The position numbers were made by a program, and so were the translations under genes. This document shows positions 25,042-33,063 of a stretch of 64,000 nt of DNA, one piece after another. Each line of letters starts with the position of its first letter. Position 1 is the first letter of the stretch. The DNA is from an uncultured Parabacteroides sp. (GTDB lineage: Bacteria; Bacteroidota; Bacteroidia; Bacteroidales; Tannerellaceae). A model generated the notes under the pieces. The model ran no database searches. It saw only the letters and a list, made by a program, of their open reading frames with translations, and was not told where the DNA came from. Where the stretch lies: assembly GCA_910577325.1 (NCBI GenBank), contig CAJTMR010000014.1, forward strand, positions 24,005-88,004, read 5' to 3'.

Positions 25042-26349
25042 ATGAAACAAGATATGATTGTTATCCTGGATTTGGGCAGCCATGAAAACACCGTGCTGGC
25101 ACGGGCAATCCGTGCATTGGGCGTCTATAGCGAAATCTATCCGCACGATATTACGGTTGAAGAGCTCAAAGCACTTCCGAATGTAAAAGGTATCATCATC
25201 AACGGCGGTCCCAACAACGTGATCGACGGTGTAGCCATTGATGTGAATCCGGAAATCTATTCGATTGGAATCCCTGTGATGGCTGCCGGCCACGACAAGG
25301 CTCTTTGCGAAGTAAGATTAGGCGAATTCGCCAATGACATGGAAGCGATCAAAGAAGCCGTAAAACCGTTTGTATTCGACACTTGCAAAGCCGAAGCGAA
25401 CTGGAACATGACAAATTTCGTCAATGACCAGATCGAACTGGTAAGACGACAAGTGGGTGACAGAAAGGTATTGCTGGCACTTTCCGGCGGGGTCGACAGC
25501 TCAGTTGTTGCCGCATTGCTTCTGAAAGCTATCGGCGACAAGTTGGTTTGCGTACACGTTAATCACGGTCTGATGCGCAAAGGCGAATCGGAAGATGTTG
25601 TTGAAGTTTTCAAAAACCAGTTGAACGCAAACCTGATTTACAAAGATGTCACCGATCGTTTCCTGGACAAGCTGGCAGGTATTGCCGATCCGGAAGAAAA
25701 ACGCAAAATCATCGGTGGCGAATTCATCCGTGTCTTTGAAGAAGAGGCTCGCAAACTGGATGGCATCGACTTCTTGGCACAAGGCACTATCTATCCGGAT
25801 ATCGTGGAAAGCGGCACGAAAACAGCCAAGATGGTGAAATCCCACCACAACGTAGGAGGTCTGCCCGAAGACTTGAAATTCGAACTGGTCGAACCGTTAC
25901 GCCAGTTGTTCAAGGACGAAGTCCGCGCTTGCGGCCTCGAATTGGGCTTGCCTTACGAAATGGTCTTCCGCCAGCCGTTCCCCGGTCCAGGTTTAGGAGT
26001 ACGTTGCTTAGGCGCTATCACACGCGACAGACTGGAAGCCGTCCGCGAAGCAGATGCCATCTTGCGCGAAGAATTCCAAAAAGCCGGATTGGACAAGAAG
26101 GTTTGGCAATATTTCACGGTTGTGCCCGACTTCAAGTCCGTAGGTGTACGCGACAATGCCCGTTCTTTCGACTGGCCTGTTATCATCCGTGCCGTCAATA
26201 CGGTAGATGCCATGACAGCTACAATCGAACCCGTCGATTGGCCTATCCTGATGAAGATCACAGACCGGATCTTGAAAGAAGTAAAGAACGTCAACCGCGT
26301 TTGCTACGACATGTCTCCGAAACCCAATGCGACAATCGAGTGGGAATAA
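25042..26349 (+). CDS. GMP synthase paralogue with degenerate, shortened glutaminase domain
   Basis: 435 residues. The synthetase half is complete: LALSGGVDSSVVAALL (P-loop, about 146-161), SHHNVGGLP, FPGPGLGVRCLG and the C-terminal KPNATIEWE. The N-terminal part resembles only the first 90 or so residues of a class I glutaminase: LDLGSHENTVLARAIRAL and IINGGPNNV align with guaA, but where guaA has LGICYGAQ this protein has VMAAGHDKA, and the segment carrying the catalytic His and Glu is absent (about 70 residues shorter overall). It cannot hydrolyse glutamine by the known mechanism; ammonia-dependent GMP synthesis or a partner glutaminase is inferred. Its substrate may also differ. Directly follows guaA. 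Confidence 0.88.
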   Translation: MKQDMIVILDLGSHENTVLARAIRALGVYSEIYPHDITVEELKALPNVKGIIINGGPNNVIDGVAIDVNPEIYSIGIPVMAAGHDKALCEVRLGEFANDMEAIKEAVKPFVFDTCKAEANWNMTNFVNDQIELVRRQVGDRKVLLALSGGVDSSVVAALLLKAIGDKLVCVHVNHGLMRKGESEDVVEVFKNQLNANLIYKDVTDRFLDKLAGIADPEEKRKIIGGEFIRVFEEEARKLDGIDFLAQGTIYPDIVESGTKTAKMVKSHHNVGGLPEDLKFELVEPLRQLFKDEVRACGLELGLPYEMVFRQPFPGPGLGVRCLGAITRDRLEAVREADAILREEFQKAGLDKKVWQYFTVVPDFKSVGVRDNARSFDWPVIIRAVNTVDAMTATIEPVDWPILMKITDRILKEVKNVNRVCYDMSPKPNATIEWE

Positions 26350-26389
26350 GATAAAAAAAGTCATGCCAGACAAAGCTTAGCTTTGTCAT

Positions 26390-26455
26390 CACAAACCCTA
26401 TGCTTTAGCCCCCGTAACCCTATGGGTTAGGAGGCGTAAGGCATAGGGTTTTGAT
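26390..26455 (+). terminator. Nested hairpin terminator after the guaA pair
   Basis: AAACCCTATGC near 26393-26403 pairs with GCATAGGGTTT near 26442-26452 around an inner TAACCC/GGGTTA hairpin, followed by TTGATTT. A second small palindrome, GACAAAGCT/AGCTTTGTC, lies just before it at about 26369-26387. Confidence 0.65.
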
Positions 26456-26528
26456 TTGCCATACATCGCACGAATGGTTAATATGTTTTAACTGGATTCC
26501 CAATCCCCCATTTTCAATTTAAAAGCAC

Positions 26529-26536
26529 TATCTTTG
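26529..26536 (+). promoter_or_regulatory. Candidate -7 element for RNase P RNA
   Basis: TATCTTTG (TAnnTTTG) ends 4-6 bases before the expected 5' end of rnpB, the normal distance for this promoter type. Confidence 0.65.
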
Positions 26537-26540
26537 TTCC

Positions 26541-26899
26541 GCAGTAGTCTGCCGGTCTGTCGCTCGTCCTTCGGGGCGGGAGGAACGTCCGGGCAACAAA
26601 GAGCACCATACTTCTTAACGGGAAGCTGTCCGTGAGGGTGGAGTAACGTAACAGAAAACGACCGCCGGATTCGTCCGGCAAGGGTGAAAAGGCGAGGTAA
26701 GAGCTCACCGGGTCTTGTAGCAATACAGGATGCCGTACGTCTTATGGGTTGTAAGGTCATGTATACCGGCGCATGTAGGATTGCTCGTCCGATGCCGGGG
26801 GGTAGACCGCTAAAGCTTACTGGTGACAGTAAGACGAGATAAATGACAGACGCTCCTGCGCAAGCAGGAGTACAGAACCCGGCTTACAGGCAGACTGCT
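26541..26899 (+). ncRNA. rnpB: RNase P RNA (bacterial class A)
   Basis: Catalytic RNA that trims the 5' leader of tRNA precursors. The universal core is present: GAGGAACGTCCGGGC near the 5' end, ACAGAAA in the middle, GGTAAGAGCTCACCG, then AGATAAATGACAG and ACAGAACCCGGCTTAC near the 3' end. The terminal P1 helix is visible as AGTAGTCTGCC at about 26543-26553 pairing with GGCAGACTGCT at 26889-26899, followed at once by a T-tract that serves as terminator. Ends are placed from that helix, to within a few bases. Confidence 0.95.
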
Positions 26900-26906
26900 T
26901 TTTTAT

Positions 26907-26974
26907 AATGTGCCAGTATACCAATTCAACAATATGCCTATTTAATGGTTTTTTATTTGGTATATTGGCACATT
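26907..26974. repeat. 18-bp inverted repeat between rnpB and the BrkB-type gene
   Basis: Arms 26907-26924 (AATGTGCCAGTATACCAA) and 26957-26974 match as reverse complements in 17 of 18 positions with a 32-base loop that is A/T-rich. It could be a terminator backing up rnpB, an attenuator in the leader of the next gene (start 26999) or the scar of a small mobile element. Confidence 0.6.
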
Positions 26975-26998
26975 TAATTTATTAGTACATTAATATAT

Positions 26999-28357
26999 AT
27001 GAAAACGACCGGTAAAAAGACGCTTGGAGAACGGATCAATGCCCTACTGACAAGAACGATCCGTTTTATCACTTACGATATTTGGAGGATCACCGAAAAT
27101 GAAGTAAGCGGGCTGAAAGAACTTTATATCAATGTCATCAAGACGATCATTCTTGCAGTCAGAGGATTTCAGGACGAAAATCTTCAAACAAAAGCCTCAG
27201 CCCTCACCTACAGCACATTGTTGTCCATGGTTCCTCTTCTGGCCGTCCTGCTGGGCATAGCCAAAGGGTTCGGCTTGCAGAACACCGTACGGCAAGCACT
27301 ATTCGACTATTTTCCAGGACACGAAGCGGAGTTGACCAAGGCTTTCGAATTCGTAGAAAGTTATCTGGTACAGGCACAGGGCGGCATAATCATCGGAGTC
27401 GGTCTGATCACGCTTTTTTACACGGCTGTCAACCTGATCTCGTCCATAGAAGACACCTTCAACGACATCTGGCAGATACAAAAATCACGCCCGTGGTATC
27501 GGAAAATATCCGACTACTTAGCCCTGTTTCTGGTTCTGCCCGTCCTGATGACATCCTCCAGCGGTCTGTCCATTTTTCTATCCACCTTGCAAAACTCGTT
27601 TATCAGCCAGTATTTCTTCTTCACCCCACTGGTCGAGTTTGCATTGAACATAATACCCTATATCATCACAATTCTTGCCTTTACAGGACTTTATATATCA
27701 CTTCCCAACACGAAAGTCCGGTTTGTAAACGGACTCATTGCAGGAATAATTTCAGGTATCGCCTTCCAGTTCTTCCAGTTCATCTATATCAGTGGACAGA
27801 TCTGGGTAAGCAAGTACAATGCAATCTATGGAAGCTTTGCCGCATTGCCATTGCTGTTATTATGGTTGCAACTGTCCTGGCTGATCTGCCTGTTCGGGGC
27901 GGAGATTTCGTATGCGTCCCAAAATGTGAAGAAATTCAGCTTCGAACGGGACAGCAAAAACATCAGCCGGCGGTATAAAGACTTCCTCACCTTGCTGATC
28001 GCCTCCCTGATAGTAAAACGATTCGTGAAGGGAGAAAAGCCTTATACGGCGGATGAACTGTCAGACGCTTACCGCATACCGATCCGCATCACGACACAGA
28101 TACTTTATCAACTGACCGAATTGCACATCATTATCGAGGTCAATTACGGGGACGACCAACGCGTGGTCCATTACCAGCCTGCCATTGACACAAACAAGAT
28201 CACGGTCAGTTACCTACTGACACGCATGGACGAATATGGCTCGGAGAACTTCAAGATCGACACGTCCCAATTGTTCAGCAAAGAATGGAAAGCTTTGCTG
28301 AAAACCCGCGAGGACATGATCAAGGCAAATAACAATATTTTGTTGAAAGACCTCTAA
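26999..28357 (+). CDS. YihY/BrkB-family membrane protein with C-terminal winged-helix-like region
   Basis: 452 residues. Residues about 35-330 are the BrkB core with six hydrophobic helices: the conserved KASALTYSTLLSMVPLLAVLLG, then LITLFYTAVNLISSIEDTFNDIWQ and NAIYGSFAALPLLLLWLQLSWL. After the last helix about 140 cytoplasmic residues follow, including LIVKRFVKGEKPYTADELSD and ITTQILYQLTELHIIIEV, which look like a winged helix. Once annotated as ribonuclease BN, the family has no agreed function. The next gene starts 6 bp later, probably in the same operon. Confidence 0.88.
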   Translation: MKTTGKKTLGERINALLTRTIRFITYDIWRITENEVSGLKELYINVIKTIILAVRGFQDENLQTKASALTYSTLLSMVPLLAVLLGIAKGFGLQNTVRQALFDYFPGHEAELTKAFEFVESYLVQAQGGIIIGVGLITLFYTAVNLISSIEDTFNDIWQIQKSRPWYRKISDYLALFLVLPVLMTSSSGLSIFLSTLQNSFISQYFFFTPLVEFALNIIPYIITILAFTGLYISLPNTKVRFVNGLIAGIISGIAFQFFQFIYISGQIWVSKYNAIYGSFAALPLLLLWLQLSWLICLFGAEISYASQNVKKFSFERDSKNISRRYKDFLTLLIASLIVKRFVKGEKPYTADELSDAYRIPIRITTQILYQLTELHIIIEVNYGDDQRVVHYQPAIDTNKITVSYLLTRMDEYGSENFKIDTSQLFSKEWKALLKTREDMIKANNNILLKDL

Positions 28358-28363
28358 TGATTA

Positions 28364-29728
28364 TTGAAAGTGAAAAATACACATACGGATCTTACGGAAG
28401 GGAAGGTATGGAAAGTGATCGTACGCTTTGCGTTGCCGTTGCTGATCGGGAATCTGCTACAACAGTTTTATAACATAACGGACAGCATCATTGTCGGACA
28501 GTTTTTGGGGAAAGAGGCATTGGCGGCAGTATCGGCTTCTTTTTTCATCTATTATTTCATCATTTCGTTCGTGATCGGCGTCGGAAGCGGGACCACGGTA
28601 GTTATTTCACAACTTTTCGGAGCCAGACAGTATCAAAAGGTACAACTTGCATTTTCCTCTTTTTTCATCTTCATGCTGGTCGGAGGCGTGCTATTGTCCA
28701 TTGCAGGGATTATTTTTGCCGAGCCGGTTTTCCGTTTGACCAATACACCCGAAGAGGTTATTCCGCAAGCGGTAGCTTATTTCCGCATCTATATAGGAGG
28801 AACCTTCCTGTTCGTGACTTTCAACAGTATCATTTCGATTTTGCGTGGCGTAGGCGAGTCTGTCCGTCCAATGCTGTTCATCCTGATCACGACTGTGCTG
28901 AACATCGCGTTCGACCTGCTTTTCATACTCGTGTTCAAATGGGGTATCGAGGGGGCGGCACGGGCGACTGTCATCTCGCAAGGGATCGGCATGTACATCT
29001 CTCTGGCGTATGTGAACAACACGCATCCACTGCTATCCATCAAAAAGCAAGATATGCTGTTCGACTGGGAACTGTTCAAAAAAAGCCTGAAAATCGGATT
29101 GCCGACAAGCGTACAACAATGTGCGATCGCCCTCGGGCTGATCGCACTGCTGGGGATCGTGAACAGTTTCGGGACCAACACGCTGACAGCTTACGGGGCC
29201 GCCGGGAAAATAGACACGATCATCACACAAGCCGTCCTTACCCTATCGGGGGCGTTGGCTGCCTTCTGCGGACAAAATATCGGAGCCGGGAAACCGGACC
29301 GGGTGAAAAAAGGGGTACGGTTCACAATATACACGAATATTTTCTTAGGGTTGATGACCTTTGCCGCCGTCTATCTGTTCGGCGACGAAATGATGCGGAT
29401 TTTTACAAAGGACGCGGATGTCATAACAATCGGGAAAGAATATCTGCTGGTTATCGGAGGCTTCTTTGTCGTACACGGAGCGTTAAACGTGTACAACGGG
29501 GCACTCAGGGGGGCCGGAGACACTTTGTTCCCGATGACAACCAGCCTGATCTGCCTCTGGCTGATCCGCATCCCCCTCGCCTATTATCTCAGTTCATGGC
29601 TGGGACGCAACGGAATCTGGTGGGCGATCGGGATCAGCATCGCAATCGGATTGTCGGCAACCTTCGTCTACTACAAGACGGGGATTTGGAAACGAAGATG
29701 TATCATTAAGGAAAAGACAAAGCAATAA
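28364..29728 (+). CDS. MATE-family efflux transporter
   Basis: 454 residues from a TTG at 28364 (a GTG at 28370 is also possible). Twelve membrane helices in two MatE halves; the opening KVWKVIVRFALPLLIGNLLQQFYNITDSIIVG is the classic MATE signature and NVYNGALRGAGDT marks the second half. It exports cationic compounds or drugs using a Na+ or H+ gradient; substrate unknown. The gene converges on the nitroreductase gene with only 12 bp between stops and no clear terminator. Confidence 0.92.
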   Translation: MKVKNTHTDLTEGKVWKVIVRFALPLLIGNLLQQFYNITDSIIVGQFLGKEALAAVSASFFIYYFIISFVIGVGSGTTVVISQLFGARQYQKVQLAFSSFFIFMLVGGVLLSIAGIIFAEPVFRLTNTPEEVIPQAVAYFRIYIGGTFLFVTFNSIISILRGVGESVRPMLFILITTVLNIAFDLLFILVFKWGIEGAARATVISQGIGMYISLAYVNNTHPLLSIKKQDMLFDWELFKKSLKIGLPTSVQQCAIALGLIALLGIVNSFGTNTLTAYGAAGKIDTIITQAVLTLSGALAAFCGQNIGAGKPDRVKKGVRFTIYTNIFLGLMTFAAVYLFGDEMMRIFTKDADVITIGKEYLLVIGGFFVVHGALNVYNGALRGAGDTLFPMTTSLICLWLIRIPLAYYLSSWLGRNGIWWAIGISIAIGLSATFVYYKTGIWKRRCIIKEKTKQ

Positions 29729-29740
29729 ATGACGACTTAT

Positions 29741-30286
29741 TCAATATCGGTTATAACTGATCACATCTTTCGGGTCCTTGCGTTTCTTGGAGCGGTCCGG
29801 CTGGACGGAATAGCCGATGACGATGTCCAGCAGGACGCGTTTGCCGGAGGGGATATTCAATAGTTTACGAACTCTCGTTTCATCGAACCAACCGACAATG
29901 CAACTCCCCAACCCTTCGTCTTCGGCAGCCAGCACAAGATGGGCAGCCGTTATACCGATATCCAGATGGGAGAAATTCTTGTCCTTGACCCACGAACCGA
30001 TGCTGGCTGTCAAGTTCGGCTTCTCCTCCACGACCAAGATATGTACGGGAGCCTGTTTAGTGAAATGGTTCATTCCCAAGACACGGTTCGAGGTTGCGTC
30101 CGCCACCCGGTTCTTCAGTTCGGGATCGTCCACCACGACAAAATGCCAAGGTTGCGAATTGCAGGCAGACGGCGCGATACACGCCGCCGCCAAAATGCGC
30201 TGCAATTTCTCCTTCTCCACCGGACGCTGCGAATCAAAAGCCCGGTCGCTTTGGCGCCGGCTTGCTAAAGAGAGGAAATCTTTCAT
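29741..30286 (-). CDS. Nitroreductase-family flavoprotein
   Basis: 181 residues. FLSLASRRQSDRAFDSQRPVEKEKL supplies the FMN-phosphate-binding Arg region, AAACIAPSACNSQPWHFVVV is the flavin-binding loop, and GLGSCIVGWFDE with the late IGYS motif complete the fold. It reduces nitro groups or quinones, or handles flavin, with NAD(P)H; true substrate unknown. It overlaps the end of ribE by 4 bp, so the flavin-using enzyme is translated together with the riboflavin-making one. Confidence 0.9.
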   Translation of the reverse strand: MKDFLSLASRRQSDRAFDSQRPVEKEKLQRILAAACIAPSACNSQPWHFVVVDDPELKNRVADATSNRVLGMNHFTKQAPVHILVVEEKPNLTASIGSWVKDKNFSHLDIGITAAHLVLAAEDEGLGSCIVGWFDETRVRKLLNIPSGKRVLLDIVIGYSVQPDRSKKRKDPKDVISYNRY

Positions 30287-30885
30287 TTGAACTGCATCAT
30301 CTTACTTATATACTTACCGACGATGTCGAATTCCAGATTGACAACCGTACCTTTTTCGATCTGGCAGAAGTTGGTATTATCATGTGTGTACGGAATAATC
30401 GCTACCTGAAAACTGTTCTGCTTCGAATTGCAGACCGTCAGGCTCACACCGTTGACACAGACGGAACCTTTCTCGACAGTTATATATCCCTGCTGCGCCA
30501 TCTCCTTGTCGAACGGATATTCAAACGTATAGTACCAGCTTCCGTTGGCATCTTCCACACTTGTGCAAACAGCGGTCTGGTCGACATGTCCCTGCACGAT
30601 ATGCCCGTCCAGACGTCCGTTCATCATCATGCTGCGTTCCAGATTCACAAGCGAGCCTGGTTTCAGCAGCCCTAAGTTGGAACGTTCCAGGGTTTCGCGC
30701 ATGGCTGTTGTAGTGAATGTATCTTCATCTTTACGGACCACGGTCAAGCAAACGCCATTATGGGCTACACTTTGGTCTATTTTCAATTCATCGACAAAAG
30801 AACACTTCATGGTGATATGAATGTTATCCTTATCGTGCTCGATCGCCACGACCTGAGCTGTTTCTTCTACAATTCCTGAAAACAT
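30283..30885 (-). CDS. ribE: Riboflavin synthase, alpha subunit
   Basis: 200 residues, two tandem lumazine-binding domains: MFSGIVEETAQV with SVAHNGVCLTVV in the first and GHIVQGHVDQTA with GSVCVNGVSLTVC in the second. It dismutates two 6,7-dimethyl-8-ribityllumazine molecules to riboflavin. A -7 element TATCTTTG is on the minus strand at 30923-30916. No FMN riboswitch is visible in the leader. Confidence 0.95.
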   Translation of the reverse strand: MFSGIVEETAQVVAIEHDKDNIHITMKCSFVDELKIDQSVAHNGVCLTVVRKDEDTFTTTAMRETLERSNLGLLKPGSLVNLERSMMMNGRLDGHIVQGHVDQTAVCTSVEDANGSWYYTFEYPFDKEMAQQGYITVEKGSVCVNGVSLTVCNSKQNSFQVAIIPYTHDNTNFCQIEKGTVVNLEFDIVGKYISKMMQFK

Positions 30886-30915
30886 AAGATTGTTGTTTTA
30901 TTGATTATCGAAGTC

Positions 30916-30942
30916 CAAAGATACGGAAAAACCTTATATTTG
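30916..30942. promoter_or_regulatory. Divergent -7 elements between ribE and the GT39-like gene
   Basis: TATCTTTG on the minus strand (30923-30916) is 31 bp before ribE. On the plus strand TATATTTG (30935-30942) points toward the glycosyltransferase gene, leaving a leader of about 180 bases. Confidence 0.5.
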
Positions 30943-31126
30943 CCACATAAGTTACGAAAAGAAAGAGAATAAAGAAGATGCGGATAGCACCCCCACTTTC
31001 ATTAAAGGATGTTTAGGAACATGAAAAAGTTTTCAGAAATGAACAAAAAGTCCGCAAAAAGTCTTTCTTTTGTAGTTCAATTTAAAATGAATATGACGGG
31101 GCGAAAGCTCCTTACCGATTTAAACT

Positions 31127-32893
31127 ATGCGTACACCTACTCTTCAATATCTTTATCTGCAAAAGCCGGTAACGATGGTTATTGTTATTTGTATAATCTC
31201 TGTCCTTCCCTGGATCGGGTTGGGAGATTTTTCGACCAAAGGAGAACCCCGCGAAGCGGCAGTTGCGGTTTCCATGCTCGAAACCGGCAACTGGGTTTTG
31301 CCACAGGTCTATGCGAACGAATTTGCCTACAAGCCACCGTTGGCACATTGGTTGATGGCAGTCGCTTCCTTGCCGCAAGGATATGTTTCCGAGTTCACCT
31401 CCCGGTTACCGTCTGCACTGGCTTTTATTATATTGATCGGTTTCACGCTGGTTTTCTTTGGTAAGCGGTTGCGGTTTCAGGAGGCATTCATCGCCACGTT
31501 ATTGCTCATCACTTGCATCGAGATACATCGGGCAGCCATGACCACACGTGTGGATATGCTGCTAACGGCCTTTATAGTGATCGGACTTTATCAACTATAT
31601 CGATGGGAGGACAAACTGGAGTTAAAAGGGGTCCCGATCGCCATTCCAGCCTTATTGGGATGTGCCGTACTGACAAAAGGGCCTGTGGGTATTATCCTTC
31701 CGCTGTTTGTCTTCGGCATCTATTTGCTGATGCTTCGCAAATATTCCTATTTGGTAATCTTCAAAGCACTTCTTTACGCTGGAATTTCTTCTGTCTTCCT
31801 GCCCCTCTTGTGGTATGTTGCTGCCTGGAAGCAAGGGGGCAATGCGTTCTTAAATGTGGTGCTGGCAGAAAATTTCGGACGTTTCTTCCACCTCAATACG
31901 CCCGATATCCATTACTACTTAGGTCATGAAAACGGAGTCTGGTACAACTTCATGACATTGGCTGCGGGATTTATGCCTTGGACCATCTTCTTCTTTTTCT
32001 CTTTATTCGGATTAAAACTGCACAAGCCGGCAAAGTCGATAAAAGAGATCTTGAATGATGCTTGGAATAACATCCGATCAATGGAAAAAGAAAAATTATT
32101 CAGCTTGGTAGCATTGGTTTGTATAATTTTCTTCTATTCGATACCTTCCAGCAAACGAAGCGTATATTTGATGCCGGCTTATCCGTTCATCGCTATTTTC
32201 CTGGCTCAATATACCTTATATATTACAGAATACCGGACGAAAGTCACCCGTGTATTTGCCGCTTTCATGGCTTCCATCACAGCCGTTGTCGTAATAGCCA
32301 TCGCTATGACAATGGCCGGGGCAATTGATCCTATCCAGATTGCAAGCCAATACACGAACCGCCAATCGACAATGGAAACGGTCGAGTTGGTATCGAATAT
32401 GTTTGCGTATCCCTGCAGGCTGACGATCTGTATACTGATAGTCCTTTTAGTTATTCTGGCCGTCGTCTATTATCAGATGTTCAAGAAAATCAACATCAAG
32501 ATCCTGTACGCGACGATAGCATTGGCCTTTGGTATTAATCTACTGATCGACGGAGTTGTCATGCGCGGTATACGCTTGGGAAGCTCTGCCCGTCCGTTTG
32601 CCAAGCAAGTTCAGAAAGAATATCCATTGAATGATATGAATATGTATGTGATGAATGACCTGAAAGCATACACCAATCTTTATGGGCTGAACTTCTACTT
32701 AGGAAACAAGTTCCATAACTTCGAACAGGAACAGCCGGTAAGCGGTTTTATGTTCTGCACGATGAAAGACCTGGAAACAATCCAAAAAAATTATGGAGAT
32801 AAGTATACCTTCAGTCTACTTACCTCCACAAAGAATGTGATAGCTGACGTACGTCAAAAAATCGTATTGTGCAGTTTTTTGCAGCACGAATAA
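31127..32893 (+). CDS. GT39/ArnT-like membrane glycosyltransferase
   Basis: 588 residues with about 11-12 hydrophobic helices. The first extracytoplasmic loop carries GDFSTKGEPREAAVAVSM, equivalent to the DEARY-type acidic motif of ArnT and PMT enzymes, and FAYKPPLAHWLMA follows, as in the family. Members transfer a sugar from a polyprenyl-phosphate donor to lipid A or a protein on the outer face of the inner membrane; the acceptor here is unknown. The C-terminal 100 residues are soluble and periplasmic. No neighbour gene of an aminoarabinose pathway is in the window, so the ArnT function should not be assumed. Confidence 0.85.
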   Translation: MRTPTLQYLYLQKPVTMVIVICIISVLPWIGLGDFSTKGEPREAAVAVSMLETGNWVLPQVYANEFAYKPPLAHWLMAVASLPQGYVSEFTSRLPSALAFIILIGFTLVFFGKRLRFQEAFIATLLLITCIEIHRAAMTTRVDMLLTAFIVIGLYQLYRWEDKLELKGVPIAIPALLGCAVLTKGPVGIILPLFVFGIYLLMLRKYSYLVIFKALLYAGISSVFLPLLWYVAAWKQGGNAFLNVVLAENFGRFFHLNTPDIHYYLGHENGVWYNFMTLAAGFMPWTIFFFFSLFGLKLHKPAKSIKEILNDAWNNIRSMEKEKLFSLVALVCIIFFYSIPSSKRSVYLMPAYPFIAIFLAQYTLYITEYRTKVTRVFAAFMASITAVVVIAIAMTMAGAIDPIQIASQYTNRQSTMETVELVSNMFAYPCRLTICILIVLLVILAVVYYQMFKKINIKILYATIALAFGINLLIDGVVMRGIRLGSSARPFAKQVQKEYPLNDMNMYVMNDLKAYTNLYGLNFYLGNKFHNFEQEQPVSGFMFCTMKDLETIQKNYGDKYTFSLLTSTKNVIADVRQKIVLCSFLQHE

Positions 32894-33063
32894 TGAATCT
32901 CCATTTTTAATACTTTACCGTCGGCAAGCACTTCCAGCCTTGATTCATCGAATATAGCTTTTTTCCGTTCGAGAAGAAGCCTTACGCATGATGTTGACAA
33001 GGCAATGGAATCCCAATTCACAGACATAAGGCATGAAAGCTGGAGGTGCTCATTCTTTGCCGA
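32894..33063 (-). other. Spacer with possible coding remnant
   Basis: On the minus strand one frame gives LLLERKKAIFDESRLEVLAD followed by GKVLKMEIHY, which reads like the C-terminal strand of an extracellular enzyme domain and then runs to a stop inside the end of the glycosyltransferase gene. It has no start and I cannot name the family. It may be the scar of a deleted gene downstream of the DUF1080 lipoprotein. Confidence 0.25.

Noticed and set aside
23461..26349. Tandem guaA genes as an assembly duplication
   Set aside because: The two proteins differ throughout, including length and glutaminase domain, so they are old paralogues and not a duplicated contig segment.
26488..26760. Minus-strand frames across 26.5-26.8 kb
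   Set aside because: The region is RNase P RNA; the frames are chance products of a structured G+C-rich RNA.
30886..31000. FMN riboswitch in front of ribE
   Set aside because: The leader is only about 25 bases from the -7 element and lacks the conserved FMN-aptamer sequences.
31009..31464. Open frame starting upstream of the GT39-like gene
   Set aside because: It overlaps that gene in another frame, and the membrane glycosyltransferase frame has the clear motifs.
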